A DNA stretch of 64,000 nt from Streptomyces fradiae ATCC 10745 = DSM 40063. Lineage in GTDB: Bacteria; Actinomycetota; Actinomycetes; Streptomycetales; Streptomycetaceae. Position numbers and translations under genes: made by a program. The notes below the pieces were generated by a model. It saw only the letters and a list, made by a program, of their open reading frames with translations, ran no database searches and was not told the origin of the DNA. Positions 25,346 through 33,589 of this stretch are shown in pieces; the first letter of the stretch is position 1, and each line of letters begins with the position of its first letter. Location of the stretch: positions 5,434,501 through 5,498,500 of the forward strand of contig NZ_CP023696.1 of the NCBI RefSeq assembly GCF_008704425.1. The letters are read 5' to 3'.

Positions 25346-26928
25346 GCGCGCTCAGTGCTCCTTCGGGTCGTCGTGGGAGAGGGGGAGGGGGAGGGGGAGG
25401 GGAGGGATGGCGGGGAAGGGGTGAGGGTCGGGGTGGGTGAGGGTGAGGGTGAGGGGGAGGGGGAGGGGGAGGGGGAGGGGGAAGGGGTGGTGGTCGGGGT
25501 GGGGCGGGAGTGGGTGTGCGGGGGAGTGAGGGTGCCGGTGGGGCGCGTGCGCCCGCGCAGCGCCAGAAGGATCGGGGGCAGCGCCAGGCACTGCGCCGCG
25601 GCCAGCAGCCAGAACCAGCCGGTGTGGCCGGCGGTGAGCCCGTAGAGCTGCCCGCCCACCAGGCCGCTGGCGCAGGCACCGAGCCCGGCCGCCAGCCGCT
25701 GCCTGCCGAACACCACGGCGTCCGAGCGGGAGCTGCGGCGCAGCGCCTCCAGGTCGTTCTTGAGGAACAGCACGATGTCGCCGAGGGTGATCAGCGCCCC
25801 GCCCGCCAGGAGCGCCGGCCGGGTGCCGACCGCCAGCACGGCGAGCCCCGCCGCCAGGCCCGCGAAGCCGACCGTGAGGGCCGTCGCGTACGGCATGCGC
25901 CGGATCAGGCCGGACGCGAGCGGCTGGACGACGATGACCAGGGTGAAGCAGAGCAGCAGCACCAGGCTGTAGAAGGTGCTGGACGCCCGCTCGACCGTGT
26001 ACACGGCCAGGAAGTGCTGGAAGTGGAAGTAGAGGTAGAAGGCGAGCGCGTTGGCGGCGAACGGCAGGGCCGCCTCCCCGGCCCACCGGCCCGGCCGGTG
26101 CCGGCGGGTCCGGCGTCCCCGCCGGTCCAGCCCCGGCTGGGGGACGGGTCGCCCTCGTCCGTCCTGTGCGGTGGTTGCCCCGCGTCCGTCCTGCGGGGCG
26201 GTCTCCCCGCGGCCGTTCCGTCTGTCGGCGTCCTCGGGTCCGTCGGGCCTGTCGGTGTCGTCGGGGCCGGCCGGCCCGACCTGTGGGCCCCGGCCGTCGG
26301 GCCCGCCCCCCTCCCGGTCCTCCGCCGCCGTGGGGAGCCGGATGTGGCCCACCGTGACCAGGGCGAACAGCGCCGTCACGGCGACGAACAGCCACCCGGG
26401 CGAGGACAGGACGAACGGCCCGGCGACCAGCGGCCCCACGGCCATGCCCGCGTTCAGGGCGGCGTTGCCCGCCGACAGGAACGCCGGACGGCGCTCGTCG
26501 TCCACGCTCCGCACCAGGTACGCCTTGTTGGCGGGCAGGTACAGCGCGGCCCCGCAGCACGTCAGGACCAGTGCCGCGACGGCCAGCGGCGGCCAGCGCA
26601 GGGCCAGGACGAGTCCGGTGAACCCGGCCGTGCGGACGACCAGCGCCCACACCATCGTGCGGCGCAGCCCGATCCGGTCCGCCAGCGCCCCGCCCACGAC
26701 CCCGCCCGAGAACTGCACCAGGGACGCCACGGCCAGGACGACACCGACCGCGCCGAGCCCCATCCCGAGCCGCTCGTGCAGGAACACCGACATGAACGGC
26801 AGGACCATGAAGCTGCCGAGCGGGATCAGGAACGAGCTGAGCAGCAGGAAGCGCAGCGGACCGTCGAGGGTGGACAGCGCGGCCCGCAGGCCCGTCCGGG
26901 GCCGCCTGCCCGAGGGGCGTTCACCCAC
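25342..26928 (-). CDS. MFS transporter, probable exporter of the operon product
   Basis: GTG 26928 overlaps the ATP-grasp stop by eight bases and gives 528 residues; a longer start at 27009 would overlap far more and adds only an Arg/Thr repeat tract. There are about twelve hydrophobic segments. LADRIGLRRTMVW is the MFS motif A loop after TM2. The central cytoplasmic loop is long and charged (DGRG repeats), and the C-terminus is a PSPSPS/PTPT tail of about 60 residues encoded by G-rich tandem repeats. MFS proteins of this size in biosynthetic operons usually export the product. Confidence 0.82.
   Translation of the reverse strand: MGERPSGRRPRTGLRAALSTLDGPLRFLLLSSFLIPLGSFMVLPFMSVFLHERLGMGLGAVGVVLAVASLVQFSGGVVGGALADRIGLRRTMVWALVVRTAGFTGLVLALRWPPLAVAALVLTCCGAALYLPANKAYLVRSVDDERRPAFLSAGNAALNAGMAVGPLVAGPFVLSSPGWLFVAVTALFALVTVGHIRLPTAAEDREGGGPDGRGPQVGPAGPDDTDRPDGPEDADRRNGRGETAPQDGRGATTAQDGRGRPVPQPGLDRRGRRTRRHRPGRWAGEAALPFAANALAFYLYFHFQHFLAVYTVERASSTFYSLVLLLCFTLVIVVQPLASGLIRRMPYATALTVGFAGLAAGLAVLAVGTRPALLAGGALITLGDIVLFLKNDLEALRRSSRSDAVVFGRQRLAAGLGACASGLVGGQLYGLTAGHTGWFWLLAAAQCLALPPILLALRGRTRPTGTLTPPHTHSRPTPTTTPSPSPSPSPSPSPSPSPTPTLTPSPPSLPSPSPSPSPTTTRRSTERA
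25377..25500. repeat. G-rich tandem repeat (GGGGGA / GGGTGA units) at the 3' end of the MFS gene
   Basis: On the plus strand the interval is built of repeated GAGGGGG and GAGGGTG units with many runs of four or five G. It encodes, on the minus strand, the PSPSPS tail of the MFS protein. Runs of this density can form G-quadruplexes on the non-template DNA strand (plus strand). Copy number is likely to vary between strains and the tract may be error-prone in assembly. Confidence 0.8.
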
Positions 26929-28246
26929 CGGACGCCCCACGGGCGGTGGGCTCGGCGTCCTGGTGCGGGCCCTGGTCCGGGTGCGGGTGCGGGCCCGTGC
27001 GAGGCTCACCGGACGGCGGCCCCGCGGGCAGCGGCTCGGTCAGTACGCGGACCGCGTTGGCCGCCGCCACCGCGCGGTGGGTGGCCAGTTCGGCGGTCTC
27101 GGCCTCGGCGTACACGATGCCCGCGTAGCCGCGGCTGTCGGCCAGGTGCTCGACGGTGTCGCCGACGGACCTGACCGGGTACCAGGCCGGGGCGCCCGGC
27201 ATCCCCGCCAGCCGGTCCAGCCCGGCGACGCCGGTGAACACCCCGGGCTCGGCCGGGTAGCCTAGGACGAAGGCGACGGCGGGCCCGCCGGGCAGGTCCG
27301 CGTCCATCAGCCGGGGGCGGCGGCCCAGGGCGGCCTCGACCATGGCCTCGTACACGTTGACGCCGAGCGCCCGGCACAGGCCCTCGCCCACCAGGGCGCC
27401 GCCGATCCGGGGGTTGACCTCCACGACCTCCGGGCCGTCGGCGGTCAGCACGAACTCCACGTGCGCGAAGCGGTCCGTGTAGCCGATCGCGGCCAGGACC
27501 TCGCCGAGCCACCGCTCCAGTCCGGCCCGCCGCGCCTCGGGGAAGGCCACGGGGAACGCGGTGATCTCCTCCCGGAAGTACGGCTCCGGGGACATCAGCC
27601 GGCTGGACACGCCCAGCAGCCGGGTCCGCCCCGCCCAGGTGAGGGTCTCGGCGCTGTACACCGGCCCGCTGAAGTACGGCTCCGCGAACAGCCGCCCCTT
27701 CAGCTCCCGGCCCGCCGCCTCGGCGAGCGCCGCGTCCAGTTCCCGCCCGTCGCGGACCAGCCACACGTTCTGGCTGCCGGTGCCCGCCGTGTCCTTCAGG
27801 ACGGCGGGCAGGCCGGCCTCCTTGAGCAGCACTTCGCGCAGCGGCTCCCGCCCCTCCGGTACCTCGTGGGCCCGTCCGCGGGTCAGCCCCGCGCCGTACA
27901 GGCGGTCGCGCACGGCCGCCTTGTCGCGGGTCAGGCGCAGCACGGCGGGGTCGAGGCCGGGCAGGCCGAGGCGCTCGGCGAGCTCCGCGCCGACCAGCGT
28001 CCAGGTGTCGGTGGAGCTGATCAGGCCGCGCAGGTCGGGAGTGCGGCGCAGCACGTCCGCGACCCGCTCCACGTCGAAGGTGTCGACCTCCACGACGTCG
28101 AGGGCGTCCGCCGGGAGCCGTCCCAGCTCGTACGTGTAGTACGACGGGTCGCGGGTGAGCAGGACCAGCCGCTCGCCGAGCACGTCGGCGGCCCGCACCA
28201 GGTGGCCGAGGCCGAAGGTCAGCGACTCCAGGCAGGCGACGCTCAT
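26921..28246 (-). CDS. ATP-grasp ligase of the B12-riboswitch operon
   Basis: A 441-residue protein beginning in an ATGA overlap with the PLP enzyme gene. The N-terminal pre-ATP-grasp part (VACLESLTFGLGHL, LVLLTRDPSYY) is followed by LTRDKAAVRDRL near 120, the lysine-bearing PAVLKDTAGTGSQNVWLV near 162, and HVEFVLTADGPEVVEVNPRIGG near 275, where E and N ligate magnesium. This is the carboxylate-amine ligase layout of D-Ala-D-Ala ligase, BacD-like and other amino-acid ligases. It probably joins an amino acid made by the upstream PLP enzyme to another carboxylate or amine. The last 35 residues are Pro/His-rich. Confidence 0.85.
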   Translation of the reverse strand: MSVACLESLTFGLGHLVRAADVLGERLVLLTRDPSYYTYELGRLPADALDVVEVDTFDVERVADVLRRTPDLRGLISSTDTWTLVGAELAERLGLPGLDPAVLRLTRDKAAVRDRLYGAGLTRGRAHEVPEGREPLREVLLKEAGLPAVLKDTAGTGSQNVWLVRDGRELDAALAEAAGRELKGRLFAEPYFSGPVYSAETLTWAGRTRLLGVSSRLMSPEPYFREEITAFPVAFPEARRAGLERWLGEVLAAIGYTDRFAHVEFVLTADGPEVVEVNPRIGGALVGEGLCRALGVNVYEAMVEAALGRRPRLMDADLPGGPAVAFVLGYPAEPGVFTGVAGLDRLAGMPGAPAWYPVRSVGDTVEHLADSRGYAGIVYAEAETAELATHRAVAAANAVRVLTEPLPAGPPSGEPRTGPHPHPDQGPHQDAEPTARGASGG

Positions 28247-29415
28247 GCGGCGTGCTCCTTCGCGGTCGGGGACGGGGCTGCGGTCGCGGTCGCGGTCGCG
28301 GTCGGGGACGGGATCGGCGTCGAGGTCCCGGGCGGGGTCTGCGCCGCCGTCCCGGGCGGGGCCGCCTTCGCCGTCCCGGGCGTGGTCGTGGTCGTGGTCG
28401 CGGGTTCGGACGTGGTCGATGGGCGGGCCGCGCGCCGCCAGGCCATCGTGGACCAGGGCATGGACATCTCCTCGGGCGCGGAGACCTCGACCGGCTTCAG
28501 CGCGGCGGGGTCCAGGGCCTCGGTGTGGCGGGCGAAGACCCGCTCGACGTAGCGGTGACCGGTGTCGGCGCCGACCACCAGGTGCAGCCGGTCGGGGTGG
28601 CGGCGGGCCTCGTGCGTCGCGGCCAGGTACCCGGCGCCGGTGGACAGCCCGGCGAAGACGGCGTGGTCGCGCAGGAGGGCGACCGTGCCGGACATGGCGT
28701 GGGTGAAGTCCAGCCAGTGGAGGGCGTCGTAGAGGTGGTGGCGGACGTTGCCGAAGGGGATGGACGAGCCGATTCCGGCGATGATCGCCTCCGGGTCGTG
28801 GTGGTCCTGGCTGCCGAAGGTGACGCTGCCGAAGGGCTGGACGCCCACCAGCCGCACGGACGGGTCGCCGGCGCGCAGGCGTTCCACGAGGCCGCCCGTG
28901 GAGGCCCCGGAGCCGACCCCTCCGACGACGGTCAGCGGGGTCGCCGGGAACGCGGCCGCGATCCGGTCGGCGACCTCGTGGTAGCCGAGGTAGTGGACGT
29001 CGTCGTGGTACTGGCGCATCCAGTGCCAGTCGGGGTGCTCGGCGAGGAGCTCCTCCACCCGCCGCACCCGTAACTCCTGGTCCAGTTTGAGGTTCCGGGA
29101 CGGCCTGACCTGCTCCACGGTGGCGCCGAGGATGTCGAGCTGGGCGCGGGTGGTGGTGTCGACGGTGGTGGACGCGACGATGTGGCAGCGCATGCCGTGG
29201 CGGTGGCAGGCGAGCGCCAGGGCGTGGGCGTAGATGCCGCTGGAGCTGTCGACCAGGGTCTGCCCCGGCCGGACCGCTCCCCGGTCCAGGAGGTGGCGGA
29301 CGGCGGCGAGCGCCGAGTAGATCTTCATCGACTCGAACCGGATCAGGACGATGCGGTCGTCGAGCCGTACGAGGGCGGGGACCTTCAGGGCGTCGGCGAT
29401 GTGGGGGTGGATCAC
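28243..29415 (-). CDS. PLP-dependent enzyme of the cysteine synthase fold
   Basis: GTG 29415 overlaps the GHMP kinase stop by four bases (GTGA), giving 390 residues. The family order is clear: RFESMKIYSALAAV near 27-40 holds the likely PLP lysine, VDSSSGIYAHALALA is the substrate loop (SSGN in relatives), and VVGGVGSGASTGGL near 175 is the phosphate-binding glycine loop. Residues after about 320 are a Thr/Pro/Ala repeat tail. Relatives replace the O-acetyl or O-phospho group of activated serine or threonine. Directly downstream of a threonine-kinase-like gene, use of an O-phospho-amino acid is the simplest reading. Confidence 0.83.
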   Translation of the reverse strand: MIHPHIADALKVPALVRLDDRIVLIRFESMKIYSALAAVRHLLDRGAVRPGQTLVDSSSGIYAHALALACHRHGMRCHIVASTTVDTTTRAQLDILGATVEQVRPSRNLKLDQELRVRRVEELLAEHPDWHWMRQYHDDVHYLGYHEVADRIAAAFPATPLTVVGGVGSGASTGGLVERLRAGDPSVRLVGVQPFGSVTFGSQDHHDPEAIIAGIGSSIPFGNVRHHLYDALHWLDFTHAMSGTVALLRDHAVFAGLSTGAGYLAATHEARRHPDRLHLVVGADTGHRYVERVFARHTEALDPAALKPVEVSAPEEMSMPWSTMAWRRAARPSTTSEPATTTTTTPGTAKAAPPGTAAQTPPGTSTPIPSPTATATATAAPSPTAKEHAA

Positions 29416-30683
29416 CCGTAGCCTCCTTGGGCGAAGGAACACTGGTGGCCGAGCGAGTGGAAGAAGGCGGACAGCTCCGACTTGAGGCCGGCGTCGGGGC
29501 GGCCGGTGAAGAGGTAGCCGATCAGGCAGCCGGTGTGGGCGACGAAGACGCCGTCGGCGCCGAACCGCTCGCGGTGGGCGAGCACATGGTCGAACGACGC
29601 CTTGGGCAGCACGTCCTGCGACAGGGCGGCGCTGGTGGTGGCCGCCCGTGCGACGGCGGCCGGGTCGCCTGTGGAGAAACCTTTCAGCAGGTCGGTGAGG
29701 CACCGCTCGTACTCGTCGCCGCGCCGCCGGTAGTGGCGCAGCAGCGGGCCGGTGACGGCGGCGGTGTCGACCGTGCCCGGCTCGGTGACGTAGGCGGTGT
29801 GGAAGCCGATCTCCGTGCCGAGCCGGCGGACCACCCGGTGCCCGCCGCTGAGGTGCAGCGCGAACTCGTCGAGGAAGACGCTGTCCGCCCGCTCGATCGC
29901 CGCCAGGACGCGCAGGACCACGTCCGGGTCGTAGGGCAGGGCGAAGAGGCGGAACAGGCAGCGCAGGGTCGCCACGATGTCGGCGGTGGAACTCGCCATC
30001 CCCACGCCGACCCGCAGGTCGGAGTGGGCGCTCCAGCGGCCCGGCGGCAGCGTGAGCCCGAAGTGCTCCAGGAAGAGCCGCGCGGCCGTCGCGGACTTGC
30101 TCCCGAGGGGCAGCGGGTTCGGCGGGTGCGCGCCGGGGGTGAAGTGCACCCAGGAGTGGCGCTCCACGGGGAAGGACACGACGGCGATGTCCGGTACGGG
30201 GCCCGCCCGCAGCGGGCCCTGGTACAGCTCGCCCAGGGTGCCGTGGCAGACACCGGACACGGTCCGGCCGGGCGGGCGCCGCGCCTCGCGGGGCGCGGGG
30301 GCGGAGGCGGGCGCGGGCCCGGCCGCCTCGGCGGGGGGTGCCGGGGCGGGCGCGGCTCGGGTGGCGGCCGGTCGGGCGGTGGCGGTGGGGGCCTGGGCGG
30401 TACGAGCTTGGGCGGCCGCTCGGGCGGGGGCCGGTCCGGGCGGTGCGGCCTTGGTGGAGGCCGGTCCGGGCGGTGCCGCCATGGTGCGTGCCGGTCCGGG
30501 CGGTGCCGCCATGGTGCGTGCCGTCCCAGCCGACGGCCGCCCGGCCGCCGCACCGATGGAGGACGCCCCGGTCGTGGGCCCGGCCGCCGTCGGCGCCCCG
30601 GTCGATGGGGCACCGGCAGGGGGCGTGGCCCCGGCGGGTGTCAGCACCGCCCGGCCCGGTCCGCCCGGGGGTGGGCGCGGCAC
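29412..30683 (-). CDS. GHMP kinase resembling PduX L-threonine kinase
   Basis: The catalytic core starts at about residue 142 with SGVCHGTLGELYQG, which matches the GELxQG opening of PduX-type threonine kinases. LRVGVGMASSTADIVATL near 225 is the GHMP ATP loop and VFVAHTGCLIGYLF near 385 the third motif. PduX proteins are about 300 residues; here the annotated GTG start adds 140 residues of Ala/Pro/Thr repeats, including MAAPPGPART units. A start closer to the core is possible. It is the first enzyme gene after a cobalamin riboswitch. PduX makes L-threonine phosphate for the aminopropanol arm of B12; here the neighbours suggest the phospho-amino acid feeds a PLP enzyme instead. Confidence 0.78.
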   Translation of the reverse strand: MPRPPPGGPGRAVLTPAGATPPAGAPSTGAPTAAGPTTGASSIGAAAGRPSAGTARTMAAPPGPARTMAAPPGPASTKAAPPGPAPARAAAQARTAQAPTATARPAATRAAPAPAPPAEAAGPAPASAPAPREARRPPGRTVSGVCHGTLGELYQGPLRAGPVPDIAVVSFPVERHSWVHFTPGAHPPNPLPLGSKSATAARLFLEHFGLTLPPGRWSAHSDLRVGVGMASSTADIVATLRCLFRLFALPYDPDVVLRVLAAIERADSVFLDEFALHLSGGHRVVRRLGTEIGFHTAYVTEPGTVDTAAVTGPLLRHYRRRGDEYERCLTDLLKGFSTGDPAAVARAATTSAALSQDVLPKASFDHVLAHRERFGADGVFVAHTGCLIGYLFTGRPDAGLKSELSAFFHSLGHQCSFAQGGYG

Positions 30684-30715
30684 CCGGCGCGGGTGGCGGT
30701 AGCTCGCGTGGTCAC
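30641..30715 (-). CDS. Possible 24-codon leader ORF overlapping the GHMP kinase start
   Basis: The best ribosome site in the leader, AGGAGGAGG, lies about nine bases before GTG 30715. That frame reads VTTRATATRAG and stops at 30641, after the annotated kinase start (30683) in another frame. Either it is a leader peptide coupling translation into the kinase, or a one-base indel in the GC-rich sequence hides a longer kinase N-terminus. No other ribosome site precedes the kinase GTG. Confidence 0.35.
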   Translation of the reverse strand: MTTRATATRAGCRAHPRADRAGRC

Positions 30716-30825
30716 GGACGCGTCCTCCTCCTGGTCCCGAGCCCCGAGCGGACCGGGAGGGAGGCAGGGTGCGGCACGCGCCGCGCAGCCGTCCGTACCG
30801 CCGACCCAGTCCTCGGGGTCACCGT

Positions 30826-31015
30826 GCACTGCCCGCACACGGGTGCGGGCGCAGTGGGCAGGTCTTCGGACTCGCGGGCTCGCCCACCGGATCACCGGTG
30901 GGCACCTACCGGCCGTCGCTTCCCAGGCCCGTCCGGGGCCCAGTGCTGGTGACGGCTTTCGTTCCCACTCACCGCTGCGGGACAGTCCCGGATTCGCACC
31001 GGGTTCCCTCTTGCG
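30826..31015 (-). promoter_or_regulatory. Cobalamin riboswitch with downstream hairpin ahead of the GHMP kinase operon
   Basis: On the minus strand the core reads GTGCGAATCCGGGACTG then CCCGCAGCGGTGAG (about 30970-31002), and the closing element GAGCCCGCGAGTCCGAAGAC sits at 30862-30881, all close to the B12-element consensus. Immediately after the aptamer comes a near-perfect hairpin (CACTG + GCCCGCAC / GTGCGGGC + CAGTG, 30826-30856), a likely terminator in the expression platform. The five downstream genes should therefore be off when cobalamin is plentiful. Confidence 0.9.
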
Positions 31016-31240
31016 TCGCGCCGCCCCGAACCGGTCGGACAGGGGGCGCGAACCGACTGCACCGATCAGGGTAGGGCGGCCCGCGCGCGTACGGCAGGGG
31101 AGGGTCGCCGGTTGTCCGGAAGCGATCGGTCGGCACAGGGCGGCACGTGAGGCCCGTGGCTCCGGGCGGCCGGGGCGGCGGGGCGGCCGGGGCGGCCGGG
31201 GCGGCCGGGCGCCGCGTGGATGCGCCCGGCGGCCGAGGCC

Positions 31241-31277
31241 CCTCTCGGAGGCCGCCGAGGTCGGCGGTTCCGAGAGG
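31241..31277. terminator. Bipartite hairpin terminator downstream of the oxidoreductase gene
   Basis: CCTCTCGG (31241-31248) pairs with CCGAGAGG (31270-31277), and inside it CCGCCGA (31252-31258) pairs with TCGGCGG (31261-31267). It begins 16 bases after the stop of the minus-strand oxidoreductase. Just beyond it, 31158-31215 is an imperfect GGCCGGGGC repeat. Confidence 0.7.
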
Positions 31278-31292
31278 CGGAGTTCGGACAGC

Positions 31293-32210
31293 TCACAGAG
31301 TGAGGACGAGCTTGCCCCGTACGCGCCCCTCCCGGCTCACGCGGTGCGCCTCCGCCGCCTGCTCCAGGGGCAGCGCCGACTGCACCTCGACGTGCACGGC
31401 GCCCGCGTCGACGAGCGCGCCGATCCGCCGCAGCGCCTCGCCGTCCGGGGTGACGATGACGCGCCGGGCCGTGACGCCGGGGAGGCGGTGCGCCTCGTCC
31501 ACGGGCTCCGGCAGGGTGACGAGGGTGCCGCCGGGGCGCAGCAGCCGCCATGACGCGTGCTGCACCGGCCCCCCGACGGTGTCGAGGACGACGTCGTACG
31601 CGCCGTCGTGGGCGGCACCGGCGGTCCCTCCGCCCGCCGCGCGGTCGATCGGCTCGTCGACGCCGAGGCGGCGCAGGAAGTCCAGGTTGCGGGCGGACGC
31701 GGTGGCGGACACGCGGGCCCCCAGGTGGCGGGCGAACTGGACGGCGAAGTGGCCGACCCCGCCGGCGCCCGCGTGCACCAGGACCCGCGTGCCGGACCGC
31801 GCCCCCGCGGCCTCCAGCGCCTGCCACGCCGTCAGGGCGGCCAGCGGTACGGCGGCGGCCCGCGCGTACGTCAGCCGGGCCGGCATGGGCGCCACGGCGG
31901 CGGCCGGGAGGACGGCCAGCTCCTGGTAGGCGCCGCCGTACGGCAGGGGCAGCATCCCGTACACGTCCTCGCCGACGGCGGGGCCGCCCGGCACCGTGGC
32001 CCGCACCACGCCCGCCACGTCCCACCCCATCCCCAGCGGGAACGGCCGGTCGGCCCGCACCGCGCCCTCGCGGTGCTTCCAGTCGACCGGGTTGACCCCG
32101 GCGGCCCTGACCTCCACCAGGACCTCCCCGTCGGCGGGTACCGGCGCGGGCCGCCGCACCAGCTCCAGAACGCTCTCGTCCCCGTACCGGGAGAAGACCA
32201 CCGCACGCAT
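31293..32210 (-). CDS. NADP-dependent quinone oxidoreductase-like protein (MDR family)
   Basis: A 305-residue protein of the medium-chain dehydrogenase/reductase family without zinc ligands. The N-terminal catalytic half holds VRAAGVNPVDWKHREG near 35 and PLGMGWDVAGVV near 57; VLVHAGAGGVGHFAVQFA near 145 is the Rossmann nucleotide site. The length and the missing structural-zinc cysteines fit the quinone reductase branch. It diverges from an MmyB-type regulator across 306 bases, an arrangement commonly seen for this regulator and its single redox target. Confidence 0.85.
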   Translation of the reverse strand: MRAVVFSRYGDESVLELVRRPAPVPADGEVLVEVRAAGVNPVDWKHREGAVRADRPFPLGMGWDVAGVVRATVPGGPAVGEDVYGMLPLPYGGAYQELAVLPAAAVAPMPARLTYARAAAVPLAALTAWQALEAAGARSGTRVLVHAGAGGVGHFAVQFARHLGARVSATASARNLDFLRRLGVDEPIDRAAGGGTAGAAHDGAYDVVLDTVGGPVQHASWRLLRPGGTLVTLPEPVDEAHRLPGVTARRVIVTPDGEALRRIGALVDAGAVHVEVQSALPLEQAAEAHRVSREGRVRGKLVLTL

Positions 32211-32516
32211 CGAAACAGCTCCTGTTCACTGCCCTGGACCACCGCCCCTCCGCCCGCCGGTCGCACGGCCGGGAAGCAGCGCGGCGGATCGGCGGATCGG
32301 CGGAGCACCGGATGAGCGCCGCCCGGCCGGTCGGGGCGGGGCGGCGCGGGGCGACGTCCGTTCGCCGCACCTCCGCCACCCTCGCCGCCCGGCGGAGGCG
32401 GAGCCACCACCCCGCGAGTACCCGGCGCGCGGGCCTCGACGGGAGGGGCCGTCACGGGAAGGGGGGTACCCGCAGGGACAGGCGGGGCGCCGTGCCCGCC
32501 GCGCATACTGGCGCGC
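32211..32516. other. Divergent promoter region between oxidoreductase and MmyB-type regulator
   Basis: 306 bases without a gene. A short direct repeat (ATCGGCGG twice, around 32289-32305) is present. No convincing -10/-35 pair or long palindrome was found; the regulator's operator probably lies here but I could not pick it out. Confidence 0.4.
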
Positions 32517-33554
32517 ATGCACCCAGCCAGTGAACTCGGCGCGTTCCTGAAGTCGCGTCGCGCCCGCGTGACCCCGGAGCGGGCCGGGCTCCCGGTCCTC
32601 GACCGGCGCCGTGTCGCGGGGCTGCGGCGCGAGGAGGTGGCCGGTCTCGCGGGCGTCAGCGCCGTCTACTACACGCGCCTGGAGCAGGGCCGCGCCCGCA
32701 ACCCCTCCGGCGCGGTGCTGGACGCCCTCGCCCGCGCCCTGCGGCTCGACCCGACCGAGCGCGCCCACCTGTACGACCTCGCCCACCGGGCCCCGGCCGG
32801 GCGACGCGCGGGTGGCACGCCCGCGGGTGGGAGGCCGTCCCCGGTCACGGCACCGGACGGCACCGGGGCCGGCGTACGGGCGGGGGCAGCGGGGGAGGCG
32901 CGGGTACGGGACGGGCTGCGGCGGCTCCTGGCTGCGGTGGGAGCCGTCCCGGCGTACGTCCTGGACCCGGCGATGACCGTGCTCGCGGCCAACCCCCTCG
33001 GCCACGCCCTGCTCGGCGGCCCGCCTGCGGGTGCGGCCGGCGGCCCGCCCGAGGCTCCGGCCGATGCCCCGGCCGGCGGCGGCCCCGTCGGCGGCGGCCC
33101 CGCCGGCGGCCCGAACCGGGAAGCGGACCGCAGGCCGCCGCTCAACCTCGCCCGGCACGTCTTCCTGGACGGCGTCGCCCGCGAGCTGTACCCGGACTGG
33201 GCGGACGTGGCCCGGCAGACCGTCGCCTTCCTGCGCCTGGCGGCCGGGCGGCGCCCCGGCGACGCGGGGCCCGCCCGGATCGTCGCCGAACTGTCCCGCC
33301 GCAGCGAGGACTTCCGCCACCTGTGGGCGGCGCAGGAGGTGCGGGAGAAGTCGTACGGGGCCAAACGCTTCCGGCACCCCGTGGTCGGCACCTTCGACCT
33401 CACGTACGAGACGCTCGCGCTCCCCGGCGACGAGGGCTGGTCCCTGGTCGTCTTCACCGCTCCCGACGAGCACGCCGACGCCGCCCTGCGCCTGCTCGGC
33501 AGCTGGACGGCCGAGTACCGGGCCGAGCCCGCCGCCGAGCCGCCCGGCCGATGA
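32517..33554 (+). CDS. MmyB-family HTH regulator
   Basis: A 345-residue protein. The N-terminal HTH contains GLRREEVAGLAGVS and YYTRLEQGR (about 36-62), the hallmark of this family, followed by LARALRLDPTERAHLYDLA. The C-terminal half is the PAS-like ligand domain (VLDPAMTVLAANPLG; ARELYPDWADVARQTVAFLR; HPVVGTFDLTYETLALPGDEG). A Gly/Pro/Ala-rich insert near residues 165-200 interrupts the usual spacing. MmyB was shown in other work to bind fatty acid at this domain. Divergent placement suggests control of the oxidoreductase. Confidence 0.87.
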   Translation: MHPASELGAFLKSRRARVTPERAGLPVLDRRRVAGLRREEVAGLAGVSAVYYTRLEQGRARNPSGAVLDALARALRLDPTERAHLYDLAHRAPAGRRAGGTPAGGRPSPVTAPDGTGAGVRAGAAGEARVRDGLRRLLAAVGAVPAYVLDPAMTVLAANPLGHALLGGPPAGAAGGPPEAPADAPAGGGPVGGGPAGGPNREADRRPPLNLARHVFLDGVARELYPDWADVARQTVAFLRLAAGRRPGDAGPARIVAELSRRSEDFRHLWAAQEVREKSYGAKRFRHPVVGTFDLTYETLALPGDEGWSLVVFTAPDEHADAALRLLGSWTAEYRAEPAAEPPGR

Positions 33555-33589
33555 CCCCGACGGCCGTCTGCCGGTGCTGTCCACGCGCA

